Assembly (NCBI GenBank): GCA_023395775.1
Contig: JAEWYA010000164.1
Location: forward strand, 1-5,505
DNA from: Bacillota bacterium
GTDB lineage: Bacteria > Bacillota > Clostridia > Oscillospirales > Oscillospiraceae
Direction: 5' to 3'
DNA: 5,505 nt
Part shown: one piece after another, positions 1-5,376 of the stretch
Layout of the letters: every line of letters starts with the position of its first letter
Position numbering within the stretch: position 1 is the stretch's first letter
Made by a program: the position numbers and the translations under genes
The notes under the pieces: model-generated
What the model saw: the letters and a program-made list of their open reading frames with translations, nothing else
What the model was told of the DNA's origin: nothing
The model's database searches: none

Positions 1-1812
1 ACTCACATGCGTCACATCCGGTCCGGCGGGAGACGGCTTCAGTCCCGCGGGCAGAGCAGCGCCGGTAATTCTCCGCACTCTTCCAAAACGCTTTATGTAG
101 GTGGGCGCAGCGCCGTATTTGTAAAGCGCGGCCTCCCCACTCTCCAGACGCAGCGTCAAAAGATCAATGGTGGAAAAGCTGCCGGTCTCCTGGCCCCGGA
201 GAGCCATGGCCGCGTTCATGGTGTTTAGCGCGGCTTCCGCCTCCACCCCCGCCTCCAGAAACTGGCGGAGCAGACGGCAGGTCAGGGCGGATTCCCGCCG
301 GGCGGCCTCGCCGCTGCCCATACCGTCGGAGAGCAGCAGGCACAAAAGGCCGTCGTCCGTCTCAAAGGAGACCAGCGTATCCCCGCAGGCGGACTCCCCT
401 TGCTTGGGCTTGATGGCAGCGCCGATCCGGTAATCCCGGCGGGCTCCGACGGTGGGAACGGCCTCCAGATTCGCCGCCGTGGCGGTCAGCAGATCGCTGA
501 GCCGGGCATACTGCCCCTTCGCGTCCTGTCGGGTCTCTTCCATCCGGTGGCGGTATTGCTTTCGCAGGAGATAGGCGGACAGCTCGCCGTTGATAGCGGT
601 CAGGAAATCAGGGAGATGGATGCAGCGGGAAGAAAAGTGATTGGGAAAGTCCTTGGCCAGCGCCCGGCCCCGCTCTAGAAGATACGGCGTAGCATCGTTC
701 AGGGCGTTGTAGGTCGCGCCGTACTCCTTTTTCCAGCAGAGGTCGCATAGCGCACAGCCCCGGCAGACCCGTTCCGCCGCCCGGTCAAAAACGATGGCGG
801 GATTTTCTTCCGTGGACTGAACCGCACCCCGCCCCAGACTGTCATACAGGTCCCGAAAAGCCGCAGCAGCCCGGTCCAGCCGCTCCCTCAGGGTAGGCAG
901 CGCTCCTCTTTCGGGCGGTGCAGTCTGCTTGATCCGCTTGCCGCCCAGCAGCTTCCGGGGTATCAGCAGAAACAGCGGCACGGCCAGCGCCGCCTCTTCC
1001 ACGGCAAAAAGCCCCCGGGCCTGCGTCACCGGAGCCAGAGCTGTCAGTGCTGCCAGCAGCCACAGCGCCCCGGCGGAAAGGCGGCTGTGCTGCGTTCGAA
1101 GGCCCGCGGCGAGTCCGGCGAAGCCGTACCCCGCGGTGAACACCGGCGCGCCTCCGGCACACAGGTCCGCCAGCAGACCGGCCCACACGCCGGTGACGGC
1201 GCCGGAGGCCGCCCCCTTCTGCCACGCGGTAAACAGTACCAGGCAGGCGATGGCCGTCCGCCCCAGAGAAATTCCTCCAGGGGTCACGTCCGAAAACGCC
1301 AGCAGCAGCGTCACAGCCAGAAATATCAGCGCCTCCGGCTTTTTCTCCTCCTCCCCGCCCCGGGTCAGCGGTGCGCAGCACCGGGCGGAGACTCCTGCCA
1401 GCGCCGTGGACAGCAGGCAGGGCGTCAGGTGGTCCATCGGAGAAAGGGACTGCGCCACATAGATTCCCTCCACCGCCAGGGTCATGCCTGCGGCGACCAG
1501 CGGCGTAAAAAGAGGCCTGTCCATCAGCTTCAGCCCCCGAAACGCCACCGCCGCCGTATATACCAGAATCGCCACGGCAATATGGGCAAGGCCCGTGGAA
1601 AACTCCAGAAACACCAGCGCTCCCAGAGCCGCGCCCGCCAAAGCGCACATACCGTCAAGTCCGGCGCCGCAGGCCGCCGCAAAGCCCAGCGCAAAGGGCG
1701 CGCCGCCCCCGGAGATCCGGGCGGCAGTCAGCGCCGCCGCCAGAAAAAAGCGGACGCCACCGTTCAAAAAACGCACTGTCCGCGCATTGTCCAATGTAAT
1801 CTGCCCGTGCAT
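1..1812 (-). CDS. spoIIE: Stage II sporulation protein E, SpoIIE (3' part cut by window edge)
   Basis: Reading leftward from ATG at 1812-1810, the frame stays open for 604 codons to the window edge with no stop or frameshift; the C-terminus is missing. SpoIIE is the membrane PP2C-type phosphatase that dephosphorylates the anti-anti-sigma factor SpoIIAA at the polar septum and so activates sigma-F in the forespore. Residues about 20-284 are hydrophobic, with many membrane segments. A middle region follows with a cysteine cluster (C350, C353, C356, C359-W360). The phosphatase domain begins near residue 460 and shows GD (D478), SDGMGSG (495-501, with metal-ligand D496), FSTIDL (546-551) and GAAPTYIKR (567-575). 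The remaining phosphatase residues, roughly a hundred judging from the 827-residue B. subtilis protein, lie outside. The segment before the phosphatase domain is about 130 residues shorter than in B. subtilis. It is divergent from the dusB operon. The start is supported by a strong Shine-Dalgarno. Identity is very secure. Confidence 0.95.
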   Translation of the reverse strand, partial: MHGQITLDNARTVRFLNGGVRFFLAAALTAARISGGGAPFALGFAAACGAGLDGMCALAGAALGALVFLEFSTGLAHIAVAILVYTAAVAFRGLKLMDRPLFTPLVAAGMTLAVEGIYVAQSLSPMDHLTPCLLSTALAGVSARCCAPLTRGGEEEKKPEALIFLAVTLLLAFSDVTPGGISLGRTAIACLVLFTAWQKGAASGAVTGVWAGLLADLCAGGAPVFTAGYGFAGLAAGLRTQHSRLSAGALWLLAALTALAPVTQARGLFAVEEAALAVPLFLLIPRKLLGGKRIKQTAPPERGALPTLRERLDRAAAAFRDLYDSLGRGAVQSTEENPAIVFDRAAERVCRGCALCDLCWKKEYGATYNALNDATPYLLERGRALAKDFPNHFSSRCIHLPDFLTAINGELSAYLLRKQYRHRMEETRQDAKGQYARLSDLLTATAANLEAVPTVGARRDYRIGAAIKPKQGESACGDTLVSFETDDGLLCLLLSDGMGSGEAARRESALTCRLLRQFLEAGVEAEAALNTMNAAMALRGQETGSFSTIDLLTLRLESGEAALYKYGAAPTYIKRFGRVRRITGAALPAGLKPSPAGPDVTHVS

Positions 1813-1821
1813 GAGGCTTGT

Positions 1822-1830
1822 CCCCTCCCT
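1822..1830 (-). promoter_or_regulatory. Ribosome binding site of spoIIE
   Basis: On the minus strand AGGGAGGGG lies 9 bases before the ATG at 1812, a strong Shine-Dalgarno that fixes the spoIIE start. No convincing sigma-A promoter could be assigned upstream: a TTGAAA (-35-like, plus coordinates 1891-1896) and a TAAAAT (-10-like, 1847-1852) are both present but are not at standard spacing from each other. Confidence 0.8.
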
Positions 1831-1959
1831 TTTGCCGTTTTCCACTATTTTACATAACACCATACGAAAATGCCGTCGGTAAAAGAGAGGTTTCAAAAGT
1901 TTTTGTATCGCCGTCTCCATCGTCGGCGGATTTTGTAGACACGATGCTTTACATCCTTT

Positions 1960-1988
1960 GAAAAGGAAACTGAAGGTTTCCCCTTTTC
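1960..1988. repeat. Imperfect inverted repeat (hairpin) in the divergent intergenic region
   Basis: GAAAAGGAAAC (1960-1970) is complementary to GTTTCCCCTTTTC (1976-1988), giving 11 pairs with a two-C bulge and a five-base loop. It sits between spoIIE and dusB. The right arm contains the proposed -35 of the dusB promoter, so as DNA it could be an operator. As RNA it would be a weak terminator-like hairpin followed only by ATTTTC. Its function is not known; only the symmetry is seen. Confidence 0.4.
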
Positions 1989-2012
1989 ATTTTCTCCGAA
2001 CTATGGTAAACT
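1984..2012 (+). promoter_or_regulatory. Predicted sigma-A-type promoter of the dusB operon
   Basis: TTTTCA (1984-1989) as a -35, a 17-base spacer and TAAACT (2007-2012) as a -10, with an extended TG one base before the -10 (2004-2005). Initiation would fall near 2019, leaving a leader of about 84 bases before dusB. No ECF-type GGAAC/CGTC pair at proper spacing was found here, so autoregulation of the operon by its own sigma factor is not supported by sequence. The -35 is weak; the extended -10 is the better part. Confidence 0.5.
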
Positions 2013-2038
2013 AGGCAGGTGACACCGCACAATTTTAA

Positions 2039-2096
2039 GCGCGGGATCGCGCCGTGTCGCCCAAGGGATATTTGGCCACGGCGCCCACGAAGGAGA
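2039..2096 (+). promoter_or_regulatory. Structured 5' leader and ribosome binding site of dusB
   Basis: The leader holds a GCGCG/CGCGC hairpin (2039-2043 with 2048-2052). A second, larger hairpin has outer CCGTG (2052-2056) paired with CACGG (2077-2081) and inner CCAA (2061-2064) paired with TTGG (2072-2075). The two share base 2052. After them comes the Shine-Dalgarno AAGGAGA (2090-2096), 6 bases before the GTG at 2103. The ribosome site decides in favour of the GTG at 2103. Whether the hairpins regulate is unknown; they match no riboswitch class I recognise. Confidence 0.45.
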
Positions 2097-2102
2097 CCTT
2101 TT

Positions 2103-3071
2103 GTGAAGATTGGGACGTTGGAAATTCAATCAAAGCTGGCTCTCGCCCCCATGGCGGGAGTGACGGACGCCTCGTTCCGTCAGATTTGCTCAGAACTTGG
2201 CGCGGGCTATACCTACACGGAGTTGATTTCCTCCAAGGCCCTGTGCTATCAGGATCAGAAAACACGCGGCCTGCTGGCTCCCTTTCCGGGAGAACACCCT
2301 TTTGCGGTGCAGATCTTCGGCAGCGACCCCGCCTGTATGGCGGAGGCGTCTCAGATCGCGGCAGAGCTCTCCGGTGCGGATGTGGTTGACATCAACATGG
2401 GCTGTCCCATGGGAAAGATTGCGGGCAACGGGGACGGCGCCGCCCTGATGAAGGATCCGGAGAATGCCGCCCGGGTAGCCGAGGCCGTAGTAAAGGCCAG
2501 CCCCGTGCCGGTGACGGCGAAGATTCGACGGGGTTGGGACATGGGGCATCTGAACGCCGTGGAGGTGGCAAAGCTTCTGGAGCAGGCGGGCGTCTGCGCC
2601 ATCGCGGTCCACGGGCGCACCCGCGCCCAGATGTACGGCGGGCAGGCGGACTGGAACTCCATCAAGGCGGTGAAAGAAGCGATCCGCATTCCGGTCATCG
2701 CCAACGGCGATATTTTTAAGCCCGAGGACGCTGTCCGCATCCTGAAGCACACCGGCGCGGATATGGCCATGATCGGGCGGGGCTGCTTTGGAAACCCCTG
2801 GCTGTTTGCCCAGGCGAAGGCGCTGCTTGCGGGATTGCCCGTACCGCCGCTGCCGCCGCTTTCGGAGCGATGCGACACCGTGGTGCGGCAGATCGAGCTG
2901 GCCGCCGCGGCCCGCGGAGAGAGAACGGCGGTGCTGGAGGCCCGGCGGCACTATTGCTGGTATTTGAAGGGCATTTCCCACGCGAATTATTATAAGGAGC
3001 AGATCGTCCGCATGAACACGCTGGAGGACGTCTACAATGTGACGAAAGGGATCAAAAGGGATCTGAAATGA
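2103..3071 (+). CDS. dusB: tRNA-dihydrouridine synthase, DusB family
   Basis: A 322-residue FMN-dependent enzyme of the cytoplasm that reduces uridines in the D-loop of tRNA to dihydrouridine with NAD(P)H. Numbered from the GTG start, the TIM-barrel landmarks appear in order: LAPMAGVTD (14-22, flavin-binding first strand), VQIF (69-72), NMGCP (98-102) with the catalytic acid C101, K140 in TAKIRRGW, HGRTR (170-174), ANGDI (200-204) and IGRG (224-227) phosphate-binding segments. A helical C-terminal tRNA-binding domain includes the YLKGISHANYY stretch. Length and motifs match full DusB proteins. GTG at 2103 is chosen because AAGGAGA precedes it and the protein then begins at the usual KIGxLE. 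A GTG at 2019 would add 28 arginine/proline-rich residues unlike the family. It is the first gene of an operon; its TGA overlaps the ATG of the sigma factor. The family is clear. The exact uridine positions modified cannot be read from sequence. Confidence 0.95.
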   Translation: MKIGTLEIQSKLALAPMAGVTDASFRQICSELGAGYTYTELISSKALCYQDQKTRGLLAPFPGEHPFAVQIFGSDPACMAEASQIAAELSGADVVDINMGCPMGKIAGNGDGAALMKDPENAARVAEAVVKASPVPVTAKIRRGWDMGHLNAVEVAKLLEQAGVCAIAVHGRTRAQMYGGQADWNSIKAVKEAIRIPVIANGDIFKPEDAVRILKHTGADMAMIGRGCFGNPWLFAQAKALLAGLPVPPLPPLSERCDTVVRQIELAAAARGERTAVLEARRHYCWYLKGISHANYYKEQIVRMNTLEDVYNVTKGIKRDLK

Positions 3072-3670
3072 ATGACATACCGGAACAACAACTGGTAAAA
3101 GCCGCTCGGGCCGGAGACGCGAATGCCTTTGAAACGCTGGTCCTTCGCTATGAAAAGCGGGTCTACGCGCTTACGCTTCGTGTGTGCGGCAACTCATCGG
3201 ATGCGCAGGAGGCGGCACAGGAGGCGTTTCTCTCCGCGTGGCAGAGCCTGCCCTTTTTTCGGGGCGAGGCCAGCTTCGCAACATGGCTGTACCGTCTGGC
3301 GATGAACGCGTCTGTGGACCTTCTCCGCCGGGAAAAGCGGCAGAAGACCGTTTCTTTGGACGATGGGGAGTTGAATCTGGACATCCCGGACTCCCGCCTG
3401 ACGCCCCACGAGGAAGCGGAGCGGCGCGAGCTGCAGGAGACCATTCAGACAGGGCTGAAGTCCCTGCCGGACGATTACCGGGCGGTGCTGGTTCTGCGGG
3501 AACTGCACCAGCTGAGCTATCAGGAAATTTCAGATGCGCTGGACGTGGACATAGGAACTGTGAAGTCACGAATTAACCGGGGTCGAAAGCGGCTTTGCGA
3601 ATTTTTGACGAAAACCGGGAACTTTTCATCCGCTGCTCCGTCCAAGAAGACAGAGAGGGAGGGGCAGTAA
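3068..3670 (+). CDS. ECF-type RNA polymerase sigma factor (sigma-70 family)
   Basis: A 200-residue alternative sigma factor. The sigma-2 domain spans about residues 8-90: core-binding and -10-recognition helices run through DAQEAAQEAF (45-54), the aromatic AW.SLPFFRGEASFATWLYRLAMN segment (57-80) and DLLRR (84-88). An acidic linker (about 95-117) follows. The sigma-4 domain (about 120-180) contains LPDDYRAVL and the -35-recognising helix-turn-helix YQEISDALDVDIGTVKSRINRGR. Regions 1.1, 1.2 and 3 are absent, as expected for the extracytoplasmic-function group. The start overlaps the dusB stop as ATGA, with AAAAGGGA upstream, so translation is probably coupled. The next gene encodes a zinc-finger anti-sigma factor that should hold this protein at the membrane until a signal arrives. 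Target promoters and the inducing signal are unknown; no gene symbol is warranted. Confidence 0.93.
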   Translation: MNDIPEQQLVKAARAGDANAFETLVLRYEKRVYALTLRVCGNSSDAQEAAQEAFLSAWQSLPFFRGEASFATWLYRLAMNASVDLLRREKRQKTVSLDDGELNLDIPDSRLTPHEEAERRELQETIQTGLKSLPDDYRAVLVLRELHQLSYQEISDALDVDIGTVKSRINRGRKRLCEFLTKTGNFSSAAPSKKTEREGQ

Positions 3671-3671
3671 C

Positions 3672-4592
3672 ATGAAAATTTGTGAAGAGTACGCGTCCCT
3701 TCTGGACCCGTTTATTGACGGAGAGCTGGCCGGGGACGAGGCCGCCCGGGTACGGGAGCACCTTGCCTCCTGTCCTGCCTGCGCCGCCTATGCGGCGGAT
3801 GCCATGGCTATTCGGGCCGCGTTTGGTGACATTGATGAGACCGAGGTTCCGGAGGGCCTTGCCGACGGCGTGATGGCGGCAATCCGGGCCCACGCCGTCC
3901 CTCAAAGGAAGAAGAACCAATGGGTGAAAGCGGCCGCGTCGCTGGCAGCCTGCGCCCTCATCGTATTCGGGGCGGTGCGGGTGATGCCTTTTAGCGGCTC
4001 CTCCGGTACGGCAGCACCCTCGTTGGCCTCCGCAGCGGCTGCATCTTCGTCCGCCTCCGGCGCAGCAGACAGCAGCGCGTCCACGGAGATGCAGACCAGA
4101 AACACGGAAGAAAATTCGGAAGCCAAAGCGGATAACGATCAACTTCCCGCCGGCAGCCAGCTGGACGGCGCGCGCTCTGGTGCGGGAACCGGTTCCGATA
4201 AGGAAGCGACCGCCCCCGCTCAGGAAACCCCGAGGCTGTACGGTATGATTGCCCCCAGCGACACGCAGGACGCCGCCGGAAGGGGAGGGGCGTCAATAAC
4301 ATCGGGGAATGGTGCCAGCTCCGGCGATGACAGTTGGGTGGAATATGACAACGTGGTATTCGCCAGCGTTGTCCAGCTCCCATCCAGTCAGCAGCTGACC
4401 GACCTGCTGACCGGCTATGAGGGAAAGCCTTACTCCAACGTCAACAGCGGCGATACCGGCACCGGTTATGCAATGACCTCCGAGGAGATGGAGACGATTC
4501 TGGACAAAATCGGCTACTCGCAGGAGCCAACTCTCAATGCGGACAGAACCACAGACCTATGCTGCATTGTCGTCACCGATTCAGGAAAATAA
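3672..4592 (+). CDS. Membrane-anchored zinc-finger (ZAS-type) anti-sigma factor
   Basis: A 306-residue protein with four parts. Residues 1-45 form a putative zinc-finger anti-sigma domain with the H30-x3-C34-x2-C37 signature and an extra N-terminal C4. Residues 46-83 are a cytoplasmic linker. Residues about 84-105 form one membrane helix (WVKAAASLAACALIVFGAV) preceded by the basic RKKNQ. Residues about 107-215 are a low-complexity Ser/Ala/Gly/Thr-rich stretch outside the cell. Residues about 220-306 look like a small folded domain (SWVEYDNVVFASVVQL onward, ending with the pair C297-C298) that I do not recognise. The family binds and inactivates its cognate ECF sigma factor, commonly releasing it after proteolysis or a conformational signal; that mechanism is inference here. 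It starts 1 base after the sigma stop with GGGAGGGG as ribosome site and is last in the operon. The outer domain presumably senses envelope stress, but its ligand cannot be told. Confidence 0.9.
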   Translation: MKICEEYASLLDPFIDGELAGDEAARVREHLASCPACAAYAADAMAIRAAFGDIDETEVPEGLADGVMAAIRAHAVPQRKKNQWVKAAASLAACALIVFGAVRVMPFSGSSGTAAPSLASAAAASSSASGAADSSASTEMQTRNTEENSEAKADNDQLPAGSQLDGARSGAGTGSDKEATAPAQETPRLYGMIAPSDTQDAAGRGGASITSGNGASSGDDSWVEYDNVVFASVVQLPSSQQLTDLLTGYEGKPYSNVNSGDTGTGYAMTSEEMETILDKIGYSQEPTLNADRTTDLCCIVVTDSGK

Positions 4593-4599
4593 GCAAGCA

Positions 4600-4631
4600 G
4601 GGGCCGCCAAAATGGCGGCCCCTTGACTTTT
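4600..4631 (+). terminator. Rho-independent terminator of the dusB-sigma-anti-sigma operon
   Basis: GGGGCCGCC (4600-4608) and GGCGGCCCC (4614-4622) form a perfect nine-pair stem with the loop AAAAT, followed by TTGACTTTT. It starts 8 bases after the anti-sigma stop. The tail is interrupted by GAC, which also forms part of the next promoter's -35. Confidence 0.85.
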
Positions 4632-4652
4632 ATCCGTTCGCTGTGCTATACT
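4623..4652 (+). promoter_or_regulatory. Predicted sigma-A promoter of queT, overlapping the terminator tail
   Basis: TTGACT (4623-4628), an 18-base spacer, then TATACT (4647-4652) with an extended TG (4644-4645) one base before it. Both hexamers match the vegetative consensus at five of six positions. Initiation is expected near A4658 to G4660, giving a leader of about 155 bases. It shows that queT is transcribed separately from the upstream operon. Confidence 0.75.
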
Positions 4653-4657
4653 TTCAG

Positions 4658-4747
4658 ACGACAGGTGCCATCTCCCTGTCCAAGCGCCGTTTACGGCGTT
4701 CGTTCGGCAACGGGACATTGCCGTTCTCTAAACAAAAAAATGGAGGT
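4658..4747 (+). ncRNA. Candidate preQ1 riboswitch aptamer (class III-like) in the queT leader
   Basis: P1 hairpin: GACAGG (4660-4665) pairs with CCTGTC (4675-4680) around the loop TGCCATCTC. Two hairpins follow: AGCGCCG (4683-4689) with CGGCGTT (4694-4700, one G-U pair), and CGGCAA (4705-4710) with TTGCCG (4718-4723). An A-rich strand CTCTAAACAAAAAAA (4726-4740) leads into GGAGGT (4742-4747). Loop bases A4670-C4674 can pair with 4743-4747, forming a pseudoknot of five pairs that closes back over P1. A P1 hairpin, an A-rich strand and a 3' pseudoknot strand are hallmarks of preQ1 aptamers. queT is a known preQ1-regulated gene, and class III preQ1 riboswitches are known from queT leaders of Ruminococcaceae. 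The class assignment is from architecture and context, not from matching a consensus. An unrecognised class is possible. Confidence 0.58.
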
Positions 4748-4814
4748 CGCGCGCCTTTTTTTATGCGCGCTACGTGATTCATGACGGCCTCCGAATTAAA
4801 GGAGGTCTATTTTT
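4742..4814 (+). promoter_or_regulatory. queT: Expression platform of the queT leader with competing Shine-Dalgarno pairings
   Basis: The queT ribosome site GGAGGTC (4801-4807) is exactly repeated at 4742-4748. Between them CGGCCTCC (4785-4792) can pair with the upstream copy (GGAGGTCG 4742-4749, eight pairs with one wobble). Alternatively its GGCCTCC part can pair with the real Shine-Dalgarno (4801-4807, seven pairs with one wobble, loop GAATTAAA). The two states exclude each other. A GCGCGC self-complementary hairpin (4749-4754 with 4765-4770) with a U7 run in its loop lies inside. Ligand-stabilised pseudoknotting of 4743-4747 would free CCTCC to mask the ribosome site and turn queT off. Pairings are seen in the sequence; the switching is inferred. 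Confidence 0.58.
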
Positions 4815-5345
4815 ATGTCCAACGCAAAATTCTCCGTCCGGCAGATTGCCATAGCCGGCACCGTGGGCGCGCTGTACGCTGTTCTCAGCTACTTCGCCGC
4901 CATTTTCGGCGTGGCCTATGGCCCGGTCCAGTTTCGCTTTTCCGAGGCGCTGTGGGTCCTGCCCTTTCTGTTCCCGGCCACCGCGCCGGGGCTGTTTGTG
5001 GGGTGTCTGGTCGCAAACCTGTTGTCTCCATACGGCGCGCTGGACATTGTGTTTGGCTCCCTTGCAACGCTTCTGGCTGCGGTCCTCACTATGAAGTGCC
5101 CCAGCAAATGGCTGGCCCCCCTGCCGCCGGTGCTCTGCAACGCAGGCATCGTGGGCGCGGTCATTGCCTTTGAGCAAACCGGATTCACCGCCGCGTTCCC
5201 GGCGGCGTTCGCGTACAACGCGTTCACCGTGGGACTGGGCGAGGCCGTGGTATGCTATGTGCTGGGCGGCATCCTTCTGGCGGTTTTATCCAGGGTGCGG
5301 GCTCTGCGGCCCATGATGGCGGAGAACCGGACTGCCGGAGTGTAA
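4815..5345 (+). CDS. queT: QueT family queuosine-precursor transporter (predicted ECF-transporter substrate-binding subunit)
   Basis: A 176-residue integral membrane protein of the QueT family (formerly DUF988/COG4708), predicted to import a queuosine precursor such as preQ1 as the S component of an energy-coupling-factor transporter. The precursor feeds queuosine formation at the wobble base of GUN-anticodon tRNAs. Family features visible: YGPVQFRFSEAL (35-46) before a hydrophobic WVLPFLFP, a GLFVGCLVANLLSPYGALDIVFGSLATL core (59-86), CNAGIVGAVIAFE (108-120) and GLGEAVVCYVLGG (140-152) in the last membrane segment. About five to six membrane segments can be drawn. Length is typical for the family. 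ATG at 4815 is preceded by AAAGGAGG (4798-4805). The energising EcfA/EcfT subunits are not in the window, as is common for group II S components. Regulation is probably by the structured leader upstream. Confidence 0.93.
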   Translation: MSNAKFSVRQIAIAGTVGALYAVLSYFAAIFGVAYGPVQFRFSEALWVLPFLFPATAPGLFVGCLVANLLSPYGALDIVFGSLATLLAAVLTMKCPSKWLAPLPPVLCNAGIVGAVIAFEQTGFTAAFPAAFAYNAFTVGLGEAVVCYVLGGILLAVLSRVRALRPMMAENRTAGV

Positions 5346-5351
5346 GGTTCA

Positions 5352-5376
5352 CGGGACTGAGTCCCGATATTTTCTA
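5352..5376 (+). terminator. Probable terminator of queT
   Basis: CGGGAC (5352-5357) and GTCCCG (5361-5366) form a six-pair stem with the three-base loop TGA, 6 bases after the queT stop. The following ATATTTTCTATT is only moderately U-rich, so termination may be partial. A second AGTCCC at 5404-5409 could pair with the same left arm (5353-5358). Confidence 0.5.

Noticed and set aside
842..1648. 268-codon minus-strand reading frame inside spoIIE
   Set aside because: Its Gly/Arg-rich composition is typical of an out-of-frame shadow in GC-rich DNA. The spoIIE frame on the same strand has clear family motifs and runs through the whole stretch.
1087..1857. 256-codon plus-strand frame opposite spoIIE
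   Set aside because: Arg/Gln/Gly-rich translation without domain features, antisense to a certain gene.
1861..1896. ECF-type promoter (TGAAAC ... CGTA) upstream of spoIIE on the minus strand
   Set aside because: The spacing is 23 bases instead of about 16, so it does not fit an ECF promoter.
2019..2102. 28-codon N-terminal extension of dusB from a GTG at 2019
   Set aside because: It has no usable ribosome site, coincides with the predicted transcript start, and adds an Arg/Pro-rich stretch absent from the family. The GTG at 2103 has AAGGAGA at good spacing.
2190..2981. 263-codon minus-strand frame opposite dusB
   Set aside because: Antisense shadow with no recognisable domain; the plus-strand frame is unambiguously DusB.
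4734..4770. Intrinsic terminator in the queT leader (U7 at 4756-4762)
   Set aside because: The U run lies in the loop of the GCGCGC hairpin and no strong stem ends directly before it. A7 (4734-4740) opposite U7 gives only a weak stem with mismatches. Translational control explains the leader better.
4559..4777. 72-codon plus-strand frame across the terminator and queT leader
   Set aside because: It would run through the terminator hairpin, the queT promoter and the structured leader, and has no ribosome site.
4779..5177. 132-codon minus-strand frame opposite queT
   Set aside because: Antisense shadow of queT rich in Arg, Gln and Gly.
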